Shown here: piece by piece, positions 1-8,860 of the stretch
Layout: every line of letters begins with the position of its first letter
How positions within the stretch are numbered: position 1 is the first letter of the stretch
Assembly: GCA_963812945.1 (NCBI GenBank)
Contig: CAWEXD010000008.1
Coordinates: forward strand, 3,596,001 to 3,660,000
Length of the DNA stretch: 64,000 bases
Direction: 5' to 3'
Source of the DNA: DASRDR01 sp963812945 [NCBI: uncultured Candidatus Rokubacteria bacterium]
GTDB lineage: Bacteria > Methylomirabilota > Methylomirabilia > Rokubacteriales
Notes under the pieces: generated by a model
Database searches by the model: none
The model's input: the letters and a program-made list of their open reading frames with translations, nothing else
Told to the model about the DNA's origin: nothing
Made by a program: the position numbers and the translations under genes

Positions 1-255
1 GCCAAGTGGCTGAAGTCGAACCAGAGCGCGCTGCTCCTGATCGAGGGCCACGCCGACGAGCGCGGGACCAACGAGTACAACCTCGCGCTGGGCGAGCGCC
101 GGGCCAAGGCGACGCGCGACTATCTCGTGTCGGTGGGGATCGAGGCCGGCCGAATCACGGTGATCAGCTACGGTGAGGAGCGGCCATCCTGCACCGACAA
201 GGCCGAGCCCTGCTGGACGAAGAACCGGCGGGCTCACTTCCTCGTGAAGCAGTAG
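1..255 (+). CDS. pal: Peptidoglycan-associated lipoprotein Pal, C-terminal part (5' end outside window)
   Basis: The window opens inside a frame encoding 84 residues of an OmpA/Pal-type peptidoglycan-binding domain. The signature IEGHADERGTNEYNLALGER is complete and is followed by a helix rich in Arg/Ala and the GEERPSC segment typical of Pal. In this family the domain binds diaminopimelate-containing peptidoglycan in the periplasm and links the outer membrane to the wall through the Tol-Pal complex. The gene ends 7 bp before cpoB, as in Tol-Pal operons, so tolB is expected just outside the window. The lipoprotein signal is not visible. Confidence 0.93.
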   Translation, partial: AKWLKSNQSALLLIEGHADERGTNEYNLALGERRAKATRDYLVSVGIEAGRITVISYGEERPSCTDKAEPCWTKNRRAHFLVKQ

Positions 256-262
256 CCACCGA

Positions 263-1108
263 GTGGCGTCGTGGAGGCAGGGGGGCCGGCTGACCGCAGT
301 CGCCGGAGTGATCACCCTCTTCGTCGGGTGCGCTCCGGAAGCCACCCCCCTCCTCCGCGAGGATCTGGACCAATTCCGGGCTGACCTCCGCCGGGTCGAG
401 CAGGAAATCCAGACGAGCCGGTCCGCGCTCCTGACCGAGATCCAGGCAACCGACCGGCGGACGGCGCAGTCGCTGACCGAGCTCCAGCGAGGCGTGGCGC
501 GCCTCGGGGCCCGCCTCGACGACCTGGGACGCGAAACGGGTCAGCTCCAGGGCCGGGTGGACGAGCTCCGCCGCCGGGTCGACACCCTCGCGCTCCAGTT
601 CGACGCGGGGGGGACACCCAGCGGCGCCGGCGCCGGACCTTCGAGCCCGTCGGCGACCGTCGCCCAGCGGTCGCCCCCGCCGAGCACCCAGGCGAGCGAC
701 CTCTACCAGACCGCCTACATCGACTTCACCCGGGGAAACTACAACCTCGCGGTGGCAGCGTTCCGGGAGTACCTCCGGCTCCACCCGAACACCAGCCTCG
801 CCGAGAACGCCCAGTACTGGATCGGCGAGTCGCACTTCAGCCTGGCTCGCGCCCACCAGGCGCGGGGCGAGGCGGACCGGGCCGTCCAGGAGCTCGAGCG
901 CGCCATCCAGGAGTTCCGGAAGGTCGTCGTCGTCTATCCCCGGGGTGATCGGGTCCCCGCCGCGCTCTACAAGGAAGCCCTGGCCCTGGCCGAGCTCGGC
1001 CAGCTTCCGCTCGCCGAGGCCCGCCTCCAGTTCCTGATCGACCAGTTCCCGGCCCGGGAGGAGGCAGCCAAGGCGAAGGACGAGTTGGCGCGGATCCGAA
1101 AGCGCTGA
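263..1108 (+). CDS. cpoB: Cell division coordinator CpoB / YbgF-like Tol-Pal protein
   Basis: This 281-residue protein starts at a GTG 7 bp after pal. The N-terminus carries a hydrophobic stretch ending in a lipobox-like LFVGC (about residue 23), so it may be a lipoprotein rather than the soluble periplasmic form. Residues 30-115 form a heptad-rich coiled coil. A low-complexity Gly/Ser/Pro linker follows, then three TPR-like repeats beginning at DLYQTAYIDFTRGNYNLAV (about 150-281), the usual YbgF architecture. CpoB homologues couple Tol-Pal energised constriction with peptidoglycan synthesis. Position after pal supports the assignment strongly. Confidence 0.92.
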   Translation: MASWRQGGRLTAVAGVITLFVGCAPEATPLLREDLDQFRADLRRVEQEIQTSRSALLTEIQATDRRTAQSLTELQRGVARLGARLDDLGRETGQLQGRVDELRRRVDTLALQFDAGGTPSGAGAGPSSPSATVAQRSPPPSTQASDLYQTAYIDFTRGNYNLAVAAFREYLRLHPNTSLAENAQYWIGESHFSLARAHQARGEADRAVQELERAIQEFRKVVVVYPRGDRVPAALYKEALALAELGQLPLAEARLQFLIDQFPAREEAAKAKDELARIRKR

Positions 1109-1143
1109 CTCGGGCGAGGACCGGAAGGGGGCCGCGGGCTCCG

Positions 1144-1701
1144 CTAGACGCCGGTTGGCTCGAGCCCGAAGACCCAGAGCACGGTGACGTCCGACTCCGG
1201 GCTCGAGTAGACCATGACGGGGGCATCCGGGTCCGCGGTCTCGATCGACTGGATCACGACCTCGTCCAGACCGGCCGGCTGGACCGTCGCCACCCCCGCC
1301 CCGCCCGTCACGGGCACCGGAGCGGGAAGCTGGGGGGCCCGCTGCCAGGGGGCGAGCACGGCCACCACCGCGAGAGCAGCCACCGCGAGGGCCGGGGTCA
1401 GGGCCACGCGGGGCCGACTCGTCACCGCCTGCCAGGCCCGGCGCCAGGCCGGCTCGGGGGCGGGGGGGGCGGCGGCGATCCGGGCTCGCACCTGGGGCCA
1501 GAAGGTCCCCCAGACGGCCTCGGGGGGGTCGACGGCCGTGAGGGTCAGCGCGGTCCGGAGCCGGCCGAGGGCGGCAAGCTCGCGGCTGCATGGCTCACAC
1601 CGCCCGACATGAGCCGCGACCCGGCTCCGGACCCCCGGGGACAGCTCACCGTCCTGGTAGGCGTCCAGTTGCCGTCGGACGAGCCAGCAGAAAGGAGTCA
1701 T
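1144..1701 (-). CDS. Zinc-finger (zf-HC2) anti-sigma-factor-like membrane protein
   Basis: The 185-residue product has an N-terminal ZAS-type zinc motif: Cys5, then LDAYQDGELS, then HVGRCEPC (His31, Cys35, Cys38). One transmembrane helix lies near residues 95-115 and a short periplasmic tail ends in VTVLWVFG, as in many small anti-sigma proteins. In this family the cytoplasmic domain sequesters an ECF sigma factor. No sigma gene adjoins it: the start codon faces thrC on the other strand, so its partner is elsewhere or lost. The ATG is preceded by an AGAGGG-type ribosome site. Confidence 0.8.
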   Translation of the reverse strand: MTPFCWLVRRQLDAYQDGELSPGVRSRVAAHVGRCEPCSRELAALGRLRTALTLTAVDPPEAVWGTFWPQVRARIAAAPPAPEPAWRRAWQAVTSRPRVALTPALAVAALAVVAVLAPWQRAPQLPAPVPVTGGAGVATVQPAGLDEVVIQSIETADPDAPVMVYSSPESDVTVLWVFGLEPTGV

Positions 1702-1857
1702 CGCACCCTCTTAGACCCGGACCAAGGAGAGCCTATTCGGCTGGCTGGAGTCTACCCTCCCACCCCCCGCCCGGGCAACACAAGGCCTCCCAGGGTTGAG
1801 CCGTCCCCTCCCCCGTGGGACCATAGGGCGGCCCGACGACTCCCTTGAGGGTGTGTC

Positions 1858-3207
1858 ATGAGCGAGTACAGCGCCTGGTTCGAGTGCGTCAACGGCTGTC
1901 CCGGCCGCTACAGTCTGCTCGAGGTCATCTACCGCTGCCCGACGTGCGACGACCTCCTCGACGTCGCCCACGACATCGAGCCCCTCCGGCGCCGGTCGGC
2001 CGCGGCGTGGATGCAGCTGTTCGACGACCGCTACCGCCGCAACACGTTTCCCTACGGCTCCGGCGTCTGGGGAAAGAAGGAGTGGGTGGTCCCGTTCATC
2101 GACAACGAGAACATCGTGTCGACGTACGAGGGCGGCACGAACCTCCTGTGGGCGGATCGGTACGGCAAGATGCTCGGCGTGGAGGACCTCTGGGTCAAGC
2201 AGTGCGGAAACTCCCACACCGGCTCGTTCAAGGACCTCGGGATGACCGTCCTCGTCTCCGTCGTCAAGCAGATGATCAAGGAGGGCGAGCCGATCGCGGC
2301 CATCGCGTGCGCGTCGACGGGAGACACGTCCGCCGCGCTCGGGAACTACTGCGCCGCCGCCGGCATCCCGGCCGTGGTTCTGCTTCCCCGGAACAAGGTC
2401 TCCCCGGCCCAGCTCGTGCAGCCGCTCGCGAACGGCGCCCTGGTGCTCTCCCTGGACACCGACTTCGACGGTTGCATGGCGCTGGTCCAGGAGATCACCA
2501 AGGAGCGGCAGGTCTACCTGGCGAACTCGATGAACAGCCTCAGGCTCGAGGGGCAGAAGACGGTCTCCATCGAGCTCGTCCAGCAGTTCGACTGGGAGGT
2601 GCCGGACTGGATCGTCATCCCCGGCGGTAACCTCGGTAACGTGAGTGCCCTCGGCAAGGGGTTCCTCATGATGAAGGCGTTGGGCCTGATCCAGACCTTG
2701 CCCCGCATCGCGGTGGCTCAGGCCGAGCACGCCAACCCGCTCTACCTCTCGTACCTGACCAACTTCGAGACGTTCGCGCCCGTCCAGGCCCAGAAGACCC
2801 TGGCCAGCGCGATCCAGATCGGCAATCCGGTGAGCTACAAGCGCGCCGTCAAGGTGCTCCGGCAGTTCAACGGGGTGGTCGAGCAGGCCAGCGAGTCCGA
2901 GCTCGCCGACGAGGCGGCCCGGGCGGACCGGACGGGGATGTTCAACTGCCCCCACACGGGGGTGGCGCTGGCGTCGCTGCGGAAGCTCGTCGAGCGCAAG
3001 GTCATTCGCTCGAACCAGCGCGTGGTGGTGATCTCCACGGCCCACGGGCTCAAGTTCGACGACCAGAAGACGGCGTATCACCTCGGGCTGATCCCCGGGG
3101 TCGTCTCCGCGTATGCCAACCGGCCCGTGGAGCTGGCGCCCGAGCCGCGCCTCGTCCACGACGCGATCCGGCGGCACGCGGACAAGCTCCGGCTCATGGA
3201 GGCCTGA
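1858..3207 (+). CDS. thrC: Threonine synthase (PLP-dependent, fold type II)
   Basis: The 449-residue protein opens with a zinc-ribbon-like pair of cysteine pairs (Cys10, Cys14, Cys27, Cys30). The PLP-binding lysine motif [11 protein letters not shown] places the Schiff-base lysine at residue 125, and the phosphate-binding glycine loop is seen as PGGNLGN. The family converts O-phospho-homoserine to threonine in the cytoplasm. A GAGGGTG ribosome site sits about 7 bp before the ATG. It probably forms an operon with the next two genes, a cystathionine gamma-synthase-type enzyme (8 bp gap) and an unknown protein, all at the homoserine branch point. Confidence 0.9.
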   Translation: MSEYSAWFECVNGCPGRYSLLEVIYRCPTCDDLLDVAHDIEPLRRRSAAAWMQLFDDRYRRNTFPYGSGVWGKKEWVVPFIDNENIVSTYEGGTNLLWADRYGKMLGVEDLWVKQCGNSHTGSFKDLGMTVLVSVVKQMIKEGEPIAAIACASTGDTSAALGNYCAAAGIPAVVLLPRNKVSPAQLVQPLANGALVLSLDTDFDGCMALVQEITKERQVYLANSMNSLRLEGQKTVSIELVQQFDWEVPDWIVIPGGNLGNVSALGKGFLMMKALGLIQTLPRIAVAQAEHANPLYLSYLTNFETFAPVQAQKTLASAIQIGNPVSYKRAVKVLRQFNGVVEQASESELADEAARADRTGMFNCPHTGVALASLRKLVERKVIRSNQRVVVISTAHGLKFDDQKTAYHLGLIPGVVSAYANRPVELAPEPRLVHDAIRRHADKLRLMEA

Positions 3208-3214
3208 CAGACCC

Positions 3215-4450
3215 ATGGCCACGTCGCGATCGCGCCGGGAGCCCGAGCCGGCCGCCCCGTCCCCCCCGCCGGCGGCCCGTGAGCCCGGGCCGAGCACCCA
3301 ATCGGTACACGGCGGCGAGCCCCGTCAGCAGCTGGCAAGCGCGCTGACGTCGCCCATCGTCCAGACCGCCACGTACGCGTTCCGCGACAGCCAGGAGATC
3401 GCCGATCACTTCGAGGGGCGGGTCGAGCGGGACGAGTACGGGCGCTACGGCAATCCCACCCAGCGCGTGGCGGAGAAGAAGCTTGCCGCGCTCGAGGGCG
3501 CCCAGGAGGGTCTGCTCTTCGCGAGCGGGATGGCGGCCATCACGACCACGCTCTTCGCCATGCTGTCCAAGGGCGCGCACGTCGTCGTGACCGACGACGC
3601 GTACCGGCGGACCCGGCAGTTCCTGAACCAGGTCCTGCGGCGCTACGGGGTCGAGGTCACGACCGTGCCTGCCGGCGACTACGAGCGCATCGAGGAAGCG
3701 ATCCGCCGGACGACGCGCCTCGTGTTCAGCGAGTCGCCCACCAACCCGTACAACCGCGTCGTCGACCTCGAGCGCCTGGCCGAGCTGGGGCGCCGCCACC
3801 GGGTGAAGACGGTCATCGACTCCACCTTTGCGACCCCCATCAACCAGCGGCCGATCGAGTTCGGCATCGATCTGGTCATCCACTCCGCCACCAAGTACCT
3901 CGGCGGTCACAACGACCTGATGGCCGGCGCGGTCCTGGGAAGCCGGAACCTGGTGGGGGCGATCCGGGACCTCCACGCGGTGACCGGCGCGGTCCCCGAC
4001 CCGTTCGCGGCGTACCTCCTGATCCGCGGCATCAAGACCCTGGCGCTCCGCGTGACACGCCAGAACGAGAACGCCCAGCGGATCGCCGAGTTCCTGGAGG
4101 CCCACCCGAAGGTCGAGCGCGTGCACTATCCGGGCCTCAAGAGCCACCCGGAGCACGACCTCGCGCGACGGCAGATGCGGGGGTTCGGCGGGGTCGTCTC
4201 CTTCGAGGTGCGGGGGGACCTCGCCGCCGCCTCGCGCCTGGTCGACGCCTGTCGGATCCCGCGGATCGCCCCGTCGCTGGGTGGGGTGGAGAGCCTGATC
4301 GAGCAGCCCGCGCTCATGAGCTTCTACGAGCTGACGACGGAGGAGCGCCTCCAGATCGGGATCAGGGACTCACTGGTCCGCTACGCGGTGGGGGTCGAGG
4401 ACGGCGAGGACCTGGTGGCCGATCTCGACCAGGCGCTGGGCCACGTGTAG
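3215..4450 (+). CDS. metB: Cystathionine gamma-synthase / Cys-Met metabolism PLP enzyme
   Basis: The chosen ATG gives 411 residues; the open frame extends upstream into thrC but the usual family start lies here. After a Pro/Ala-rich N-terminal tail of about 35 residues, the fold type I body shows LTSPIVQTATYAF, RYGNPTQ and the PLP lysine motif HSATKYLGGH (Lys227). The C-terminus carries APSLGGVESLIEQPALMS. The family carries out gamma-replacement or elimination on homoserine esters or cystathionine. Sequence alone does not separate gamma-synthase from beta- or gamma-lyase; the neighbour thrC favours methionine biosynthesis. Ends exactly where the next ATG begins. Confidence 0.87.
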   Translation: MATSRSRREPEPAAPSPPPAAREPGPSTQSVHGGEPRQQLASALTSPIVQTATYAFRDSQEIADHFEGRVERDEYGRYGNPTQRVAEKKLAALEGAQEGLLFASGMAAITTTLFAMLSKGAHVVVTDDAYRRTRQFLNQVLRRYGVEVTTVPAGDYERIEEAIRRTTRLVFSESPTNPYNRVVDLERLAELGRRHRVKTVIDSTFATPINQRPIEFGIDLVIHSATKYLGGHNDLMAGAVLGSRNLVGAIRDLHAVTGAVPDPFAAYLLIRGIKTLALRVTRQNENAQRIAEFLEAHPKVERVHYPGLKSHPEHDLARRQMRGFGGVVSFEVRGDLAAASRLVDACRIPRIAPSLGGVESLIEQPALMSFYELTTEERLQIGIRDSLVRYAVGVEDGEDLVADLDQALGHV

Positions 4451-4951
4451 ATGCAGCCGATCGCGCCCTGTCAGAGCTACGCCGCCCGGCCCGCGGGCCA
4501 GGCCCTCTACGAGAACGGCCCGCACGCGTTCAAGGTGTACTTCATCGACATCACGGACCGGCGCCAGCCGGAGCTCTACGAGTGGGACCGGTGCGGGCGC
4601 GACCGGGACTCCGTCGTGGCCGGGCTCAAGCGCGCCGGCGTCGAGGGCATCGGGTTCGTCTGCGCCTTTCCCCACATCGCCAAGGCGTTCCGGTTCGGCC
4701 CGGAGAGCGAGACCGTGCTGCACGTCCGGGCGTTCCGCCCGGCCGACTTCACGGAGCTCGATCTCACCCGCTCGGACGGGTACGTGGAGTACGCATGCCT
4801 GGCCGAGTCGGTCATCGCCGACGCGGAGTACCGGCTCTGGGCCCGGGCCCGGACGGTGGACGAGTACCTCGGGCAGTGGGTGGACTGGCAGCCCGTCGCC
4901 GTGGCCGATCAGGGAAAGCTCGGTCGCCACTACCATCGCCCTGCCGTCTGA
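4451..4951 (+). CDS. Conserved-looking protein of unknown function, in the thrC-metB operon
   Basis: The ATG abuts the metB stop codon with no gap, so translation is probably coupled. The 166-residue product is soluble, with no signal or membrane segment. It has an alternating strand/helix pattern and segments such as FKVYFIDITDRRQPELYEWD and GIGFVCAFPHIAKAF. Cys residues at 7, 48, 75 and 117 are not in a recognisable metal motif. I do not recognise the family. Context suggests a role near homoserine or sulfur amino-acid metabolism, but this rests only on position. Confidence 0.72.
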   Translation: MQPIAPCQSYAARPAGQALYENGPHAFKVYFIDITDRRQPELYEWDRCGRDRDSVVAGLKRAGVEGIGFVCAFPHIAKAFRFGPESETVLHVRAFRPADFTELDLTRSDGYVEYACLAESVIADAEYRLWARARTVDEYLGQWVDWQPVAVADQGKLGRHYHRPAV

Positions 4952-5035
4952 CCGCCGGCCCGCACGGGTTCGCGAGGCGTCCCGGGGCGGCCAGCGCCGG
5001 GCGCCGGCGCACGGCCGTGCGATACTGGCGGCAGG

Positions 5036-6118
5036 ATGCGTCGTCGGCTGCTCGTCACCGGCCTCGTCATCGCCTTGCTCGTCAGCGCCGCGCTGGCCCT
5101 CCCGCGTCTGAGCTCGCACTTGCCTCACTCGCTGGAGACCGTCGCGAACCTGCCCGAGCGACTGGTGGCGCAGGTGCTTCCGCCCCGCGTCCCGGCGAGC
5201 GCGCGGCTGGCCGGCTTGACCGGGGCGGAGCGCGAGGCGGTGGGGACGCTCGCGCGCCGGCTCCCCGGGCAGATCGTGTGGTCCTCGAACCGGACGGGCA
5301 ACCACGAGCTCTACCTCCTGGATCTGGGGAGCGGGACCGTCCGCAAGCTCACCAACACGCCACACGTGGAGTTCTTCTCGCGCTTCTCCCCGGACGGACG
5401 TCGCATCCTCTTCACTCGCAGCCAGCGCGAGTACGTGACTTTCCGGGACACCACGGCCTGGGACGTGTACGTGATGAACGTGGACGGCACCGGGGAGCGG
5501 CTCCTCGCGCGCCATGGCTACTCGCCGCAGTGGGCGCCCGACGGGAACGCCATCATCTTCTCGCGCGAGGGCAAGGCGATCCGGCTCGAGCTGGACGGCG
5601 GGGGAGCTGGGCGCGAGACCATCCTGCTCGATGGCGCCACGATCGACAGCATCCGGGGGGACGTGGAAACGCCGGAGATCTCCCCTGACGGGAAGCGGCT
5701 AGCCGTGACGGTGCGGAGCCGCCACTACGGGGGCGTGGCCGTCGTCGACCTCGCGACCCGAGCGGTGACGCGCCTGTCGCCGGGCGGGGCCTGTCAGCTC
5801 ACCTGGATGCCCGGGTCGGAGGCGCTCCTCTGGATGGAGAGCGAGGGAAACGGCGGCACGCAGATCATGAAGGGCGGTCCCGGCCTGCCGCGAGAGGTCT
5901 TCATGGACCTCCCGGGCAGCTACAGCCACGAGTACTTCCCTCGCGTCTCCAACGACGGGCGCTGGCTCGTCTGGGGCGCGGCCGCCAAGGGTCACGAGCA
6001 CGACCGCGCGGACTACGAGATCTTCGTCTGGCAGATCGGCCGCCCAGCGAGCGAGATCGTCCGTCTCACCCACCACCCGGGAAACGATCAGTGGCCGGAC
6101 ATCCACCTGCCCCGCTAG
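5036..6118 (+). CDS. TolB-like periplasmic beta-propeller (PD40/WD40-like) protein
   Basis: The 360-residue product begins with a signal peptide or anchor (RRLLVTGLVIALLVSAALAL). From about residue 80 it carries PD40-type blades: IVWSSNRTGNHELYLLDLGS, FSRFSPDGRRILFT, YSPQWAPDGNAIIFS, PEISPDGKRLAVTV and FPRVSNDGRWLVWG, ending with NDQWPDIHLPR. These are the repeats of TolB and of many secreted propellers. It lacks the N-terminal TolB domain, so it is not tolB itself. The function is probably binding of protein or cell-wall ligands, but is undetermined. The 3' end overlaps the open frame of the following kinase by 28 bp. Confidence 0.82.
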   Translation: MRRRLLVTGLVIALLVSAALALPRLSSHLPHSLETVANLPERLVAQVLPPRVPASARLAGLTGAEREAVGTLARRLPGQIVWSSNRTGNHELYLLDLGSGTVRKLTNTPHVEFFSRFSPDGRRILFTRSQREYVTFRDTTAWDVYVMNVDGTGERLLARHGYSPQWAPDGNAIIFSREGKAIRLELDGGGAGRETILLDGATIDSIRGDVETPEISPDGKRLAVTVRSRHYGGVAVVDLATRAVTRLSPGGACQLTWMPGSEALLWMESEGNGGTQIMKGGPGLPREVFMDLPGSYSHEYFPRVSNDGRWLVWGAAAKGHEHDRADYEIFVWQIGRPASEIVRLTHHPGNDQWPDIHLPR

Positions 6119-8142
6119 ACCGCCCGAGCCCGGGCACCGTGGCCCCGGACCGGCCAGACCCGCCAGAGCCGAAGAACGAGCGCAAGCGCGCCCTCGGGGC
6201 GTACCTGCTCGCCGCGGCTGCCAGCGCCTTCGCCTGGCTCCTGTCCTATCCGCTGGAGCCGTACGTCGACCGGGGCGACTTCCCGCTCTTCCTCGGCGCG
6301 GTCATGCTCAGCGCCTGGTTCGGAGGGCTCGGGCCCGGCCTCCTGACCACTGCCGTGGGCGCCGTCGTCGGCGTGACGGCGCTGGTGGGATCCGGCGTCA
6401 GCGAGACCCCGCTGAGCTCCGCCGTGGTGACCCGCCTCGGCGTCTTCGCGCTGGAAGCGCTGGTCATCTGCGTCGTCAGCGGGGCCCTCCGCCGGGAGAA
6501 GACGCGGGCCCAGACCCTGGCCGCCAGCGAGCAGAGCGCGCGCCGGGCGCTCGAGGCGGCAGCGCACCAGGTCCGTGCCGTGCAGCACGTCACGGACACC
6601 GCGCTCACGCACCTGCGTCTCGACGATCTCCTCCCGGAGCTCCTGGGGCGGGTCCGGGAGGCCCTGACGGCCGACACGGTCGTCATTCTCCTGTTGAACG
6701 AGGAGGGAACCGAGCTGGCCGTGCGCGCCGCCCACGGCCTCGAGGAGGAAGTGAAGCTCAACATGCGGATCCCGTTCGGACGCGGGATCGCGGGGACCAT
6801 CGCGGCGCGGGGGGTCACGATGGTCATCGACGACGTCAGCGCCGTGGAGGTCGTGAGCCCGGTCCTCCGGGCCAAGGGCCTCCGCACCATGCTGGGCACT
6901 CCGCTCGTGCTCGACCACCGGGGAATCGGCGTCGTCCACGTCGGCAGTCTGTCCCCGCGCCGCTTCACGCCCGACGACGCCCGTCTCCTCGAGCTGGTGG
7001 CGGATCGGATCGCGACGGCCATCGGCCGGGCACGGCTCTTCGGCGCCGAGCAACGCGCGCGCCACGACGCCGAGACCGCCGAGCGGCGGTTCCGACTCCT
7101 GGTCGACGGCGTGCGCGACTACGCCTTCTACATGCTCGACCGGGGCGGGCGGGTCGAGAGCTGGAATGCCGGCGCCGAGCGGCTCTCGGGCTACGCCGCG
7201 GAGGAGGTCGTCGGCCGGCACGTCTCACTCTTCCACGTGCCCGACGAGACTCGCCAGGGTGGGCCCGCGCAGGTTCTCGAGCGGGCCGCTGCCGAGGGCC
7301 GGGCGGTCGACGAGGGCTGGAGCCGGCGGAAGGGCGGGAGCCGGTTCCGGGCCGAGGTCCTCGTCACCAGCCTCCGCAACCGGGAGGGTCTGCTCGTGGG
7401 GTACTCGGTCGTGACCCACGACGTCACCGAGCGGCGGCGCCATGCCGAGGTGCGGGCCCGCCTGCTCGATCAGGTGATTTCTGCCCGGGAGGAGGAGCAG
7501 CGCCGCATCGCCCGGGAGCTCCACGACGAGACGGGACAATCGCTGACCTCGCTCCTGGTGGGGCTCCGCACCCTCGAGGGAGCGCCGAGCCTCGCGGCCA
7601 CCCGCGAGCAGGTCGCGGAGCTGCGCCGGGTGACGGCGCGCACGCTCGACGAGGTTCACCGCCTCGCTCGCGGCCTCCGGCCGGCGGTCCTCGACGAGCT
7701 CGGCCTCGTGCCCGCGGTCGAGCAGCTGGCGCTCGACTACGTGCAGGCACGCGGGGTCCCCGTCGACGTGAGCGCCGTGGGATTCGGCCCGCGGCGGCTG
7801 CCGCCGGCCGTCGAGACCACCGTGTACCGCGTCGTCCAGGAAGCGCTGACGAACACGGCAAAGCACGCGGGCGCGCGGACCGCGAGCGTGGTGCTCCAGC
7901 AGCGGCGGGAGGTGGTACAGGCCATTGTGTCGGACGACGGCTGCGGCTTCGACGTCGACACGGCCCTCCGAGCGCCCGCCGCCTGGGCGCATCTCGGGCT
8001 CCACGGGATGCGGGAGCGCGCGGCCCTCCTCGGCGGCGCCGTGACCATCGAGTCGACGCCCGGCGAGGGCACCACGATCTACGTCCGAATACCAGTCGCA
8101 GGAGCTACCGATGGCACGGATCCGGATCCTCCTCGCGGATGA
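6091..8142 (+). CDS. Membrane sensor histidine kinase (DUF4118-like membrane part, GAF, PAS, HisKA_3, HATPase)
   Basis: Read from the GTG at 6091 this is 683 residues; an in-frame GTG at 6139 is an alternative, and neither has a clear ribosome site. Membrane helices resembling the KdpD-type DUF4118 module span about 30-130. A GAF domain lies at about 165-310, a PAS domain (DYAFYMLDRGGRVESWNAGA) at about 340-455, and a NarX/DegS-type HisKA_3 box with phospho-acceptor His478 in ARELHDETGQS. The ATPase domain shows ALTNTAKHAGA and GCGFDV. The final 32 bp overlap the response regulator, indicating a cognate pair. Confidence 0.93.
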   Translation: MAGHPPAPLDRPSPGTVAPDRPDPPEPKNERKRALGAYLLAAAASAFAWLLSYPLEPYVDRGDFPLFLGAVMLSAWFGGLGPGLLTTAVGAVVGVTALVGSGVSETPLSSAVVTRLGVFALEALVICVVSGALRREKTRAQTLAASEQSARRALEAAAHQVRAVQHVTDTALTHLRLDDLLPELLGRVREALTADTVVILLLNEEGTELAVRAAHGLEEEVKLNMRIPFGRGIAGTIAARGVTMVIDDVSAVEVVSPVLRAKGLRTMLGTPLVLDHRGIGVVHVGSLSPRRFTPDDARLLELVADRIATAIGRARLFGAEQRARHDAETAERRFRLLVDGVRDYAFYMLDRGGRVESWNAGAERLSGYAAEEVVGRHVSLFHVPDETRQGGPAQVLERAAAEGRAVDEGWSRRKGGSRFRAEVLVTSLRNREGLLVGYSVVTHDVTERRRHAEVRARLLDQVISAREEEQRRIARELHDETGQSLTSLLVGLRTLEGAPSLAATREQVAELRRVTARTLDEVHRLARGLRPAVLDELGLVPAVEQLALDYVQARGVPVDVSAVGFGPRRLPPAVETTVYRVVQEALTNTAKHAGARTASVVLQQRREVVQAIVSDDGCGFDVDTALRAPAAWAHLGLHGMRERAALLGGAVTIESTPGEGTTIYVRIPVAGATDGTDPDPPRG

Positions 8143-8776
8143 CCACGCCGTCCTCCGCGCCGGGCTCCGCATGCTGATCAGCAGCCAGCGGGACCTGGAG
8201 GTGGTCGGCGAGGCGAGCGACGGGGACGAGGCGGTCCGGAAGGCCGCCGCGCTGCGGCCCGACGTGGCCCTCGTCGACATCACCATGCCGGGATCCGGCG
8301 GCATCAAGGCGATCGAGCGGATCCGCCTGGCGGCGCCGGCCACGCGAGTGCTGGTTCTCACGATGCACGATGTGCCCGCGTACCTGCGGGCGGCCCTGGC
8401 TGCCGGCGCCACCGGGTATGTCGTCAAGCGTGCCGCCGACTCCGATCTGCTCGCCGCGATCCGCGGCGTGCACCAGGGCCAGACCGTGCTCGATCCGTCG
8501 CTCTCGGCGCGGGTGGTCCAGGGCGGCCTGCGCCGGCGCGGACCAGCCAGCCCGACGACCGCGCTGCTCAGCCAGCGGGAGCGCGAGGTCCTGGAGCTGG
8601 TGGCTCAGGGCTACACGAACCAGCAGATCGCCGACCACCTGGGGCTGTCGGTGAAGACGATCGAGACGTACCGGGCGCGCCTCGTCGAGAAGCTGGAGCT
8701 CCAGAGTCGCGCCGAGCTCGTGCGGTACGCGCTCGACAGCGGCCTCTTCGGAGGGGAGTCCGGGCCCGCCTCCTGA
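8111..8776 (+). CDS. NarL/LuxR-family response regulator
   Basis: The 221-residue protein has a receiver domain with the acidic pair Asp10-Asp11, the phospho-acceptor Asp56 (ALVDITMPG), Thr near 84 and a Lys at about 106. The C-terminal LuxR helix-turn-helix is LLSQREREVLELVAQGYTN followed by QQIADHLGLSVKTIETYRAR. It is translationally coupled to the overlapping kinase gene, which is of the HisKA_3 class that normally pairs with NarL-type regulators. Targets are unknown; no repeated operator was seen next to it. Confidence 0.95.
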   Translation: MARIRILLADDHAVLRAGLRMLISSQRDLEVVGEASDGDEAVRKAAALRPDVALVDITMPGSGGIKAIERIRLAAPATRVLVLTMHDVPAYLRAALAAGATGYVVKRAADSDLLAAIRGVHQGQTVLDPSLSARVVQGGLRRRGPASPTTALLSQREREVLELVAQGYTNQQIADHLGLSVKTIETYRARLVEKLELQSRAELVRYALDSGLFGGESGPAS

Positions 8777-8809
8777 CGCGCCCAACCGGGATTTTCCCCG
8801 ACATCGCCA

Positions 8810-8833
8810 GGGGTTCCAGGACTTTCGAACCCC
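8810..8833. terminator. Inverted repeat after the kinase/regulator operon, possible weak terminator
   Basis: GGGGTTC (8810-8816) and GAACCCC (8827-8833) form a 7-bp stem with a 10-nt loop, 34 bp after the regulator stop. There is no T tract, so intrinsic termination is uncertain. The right arm lies just upstream of a TACGAT hexamer (8846-8851) that could be the -10 box of the next gene, so the repeat may instead be regulatory. Confidence 0.3.
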
Positions 8834-8860
8834 CGCCGACCCTCCTACGATGCGGCGACG

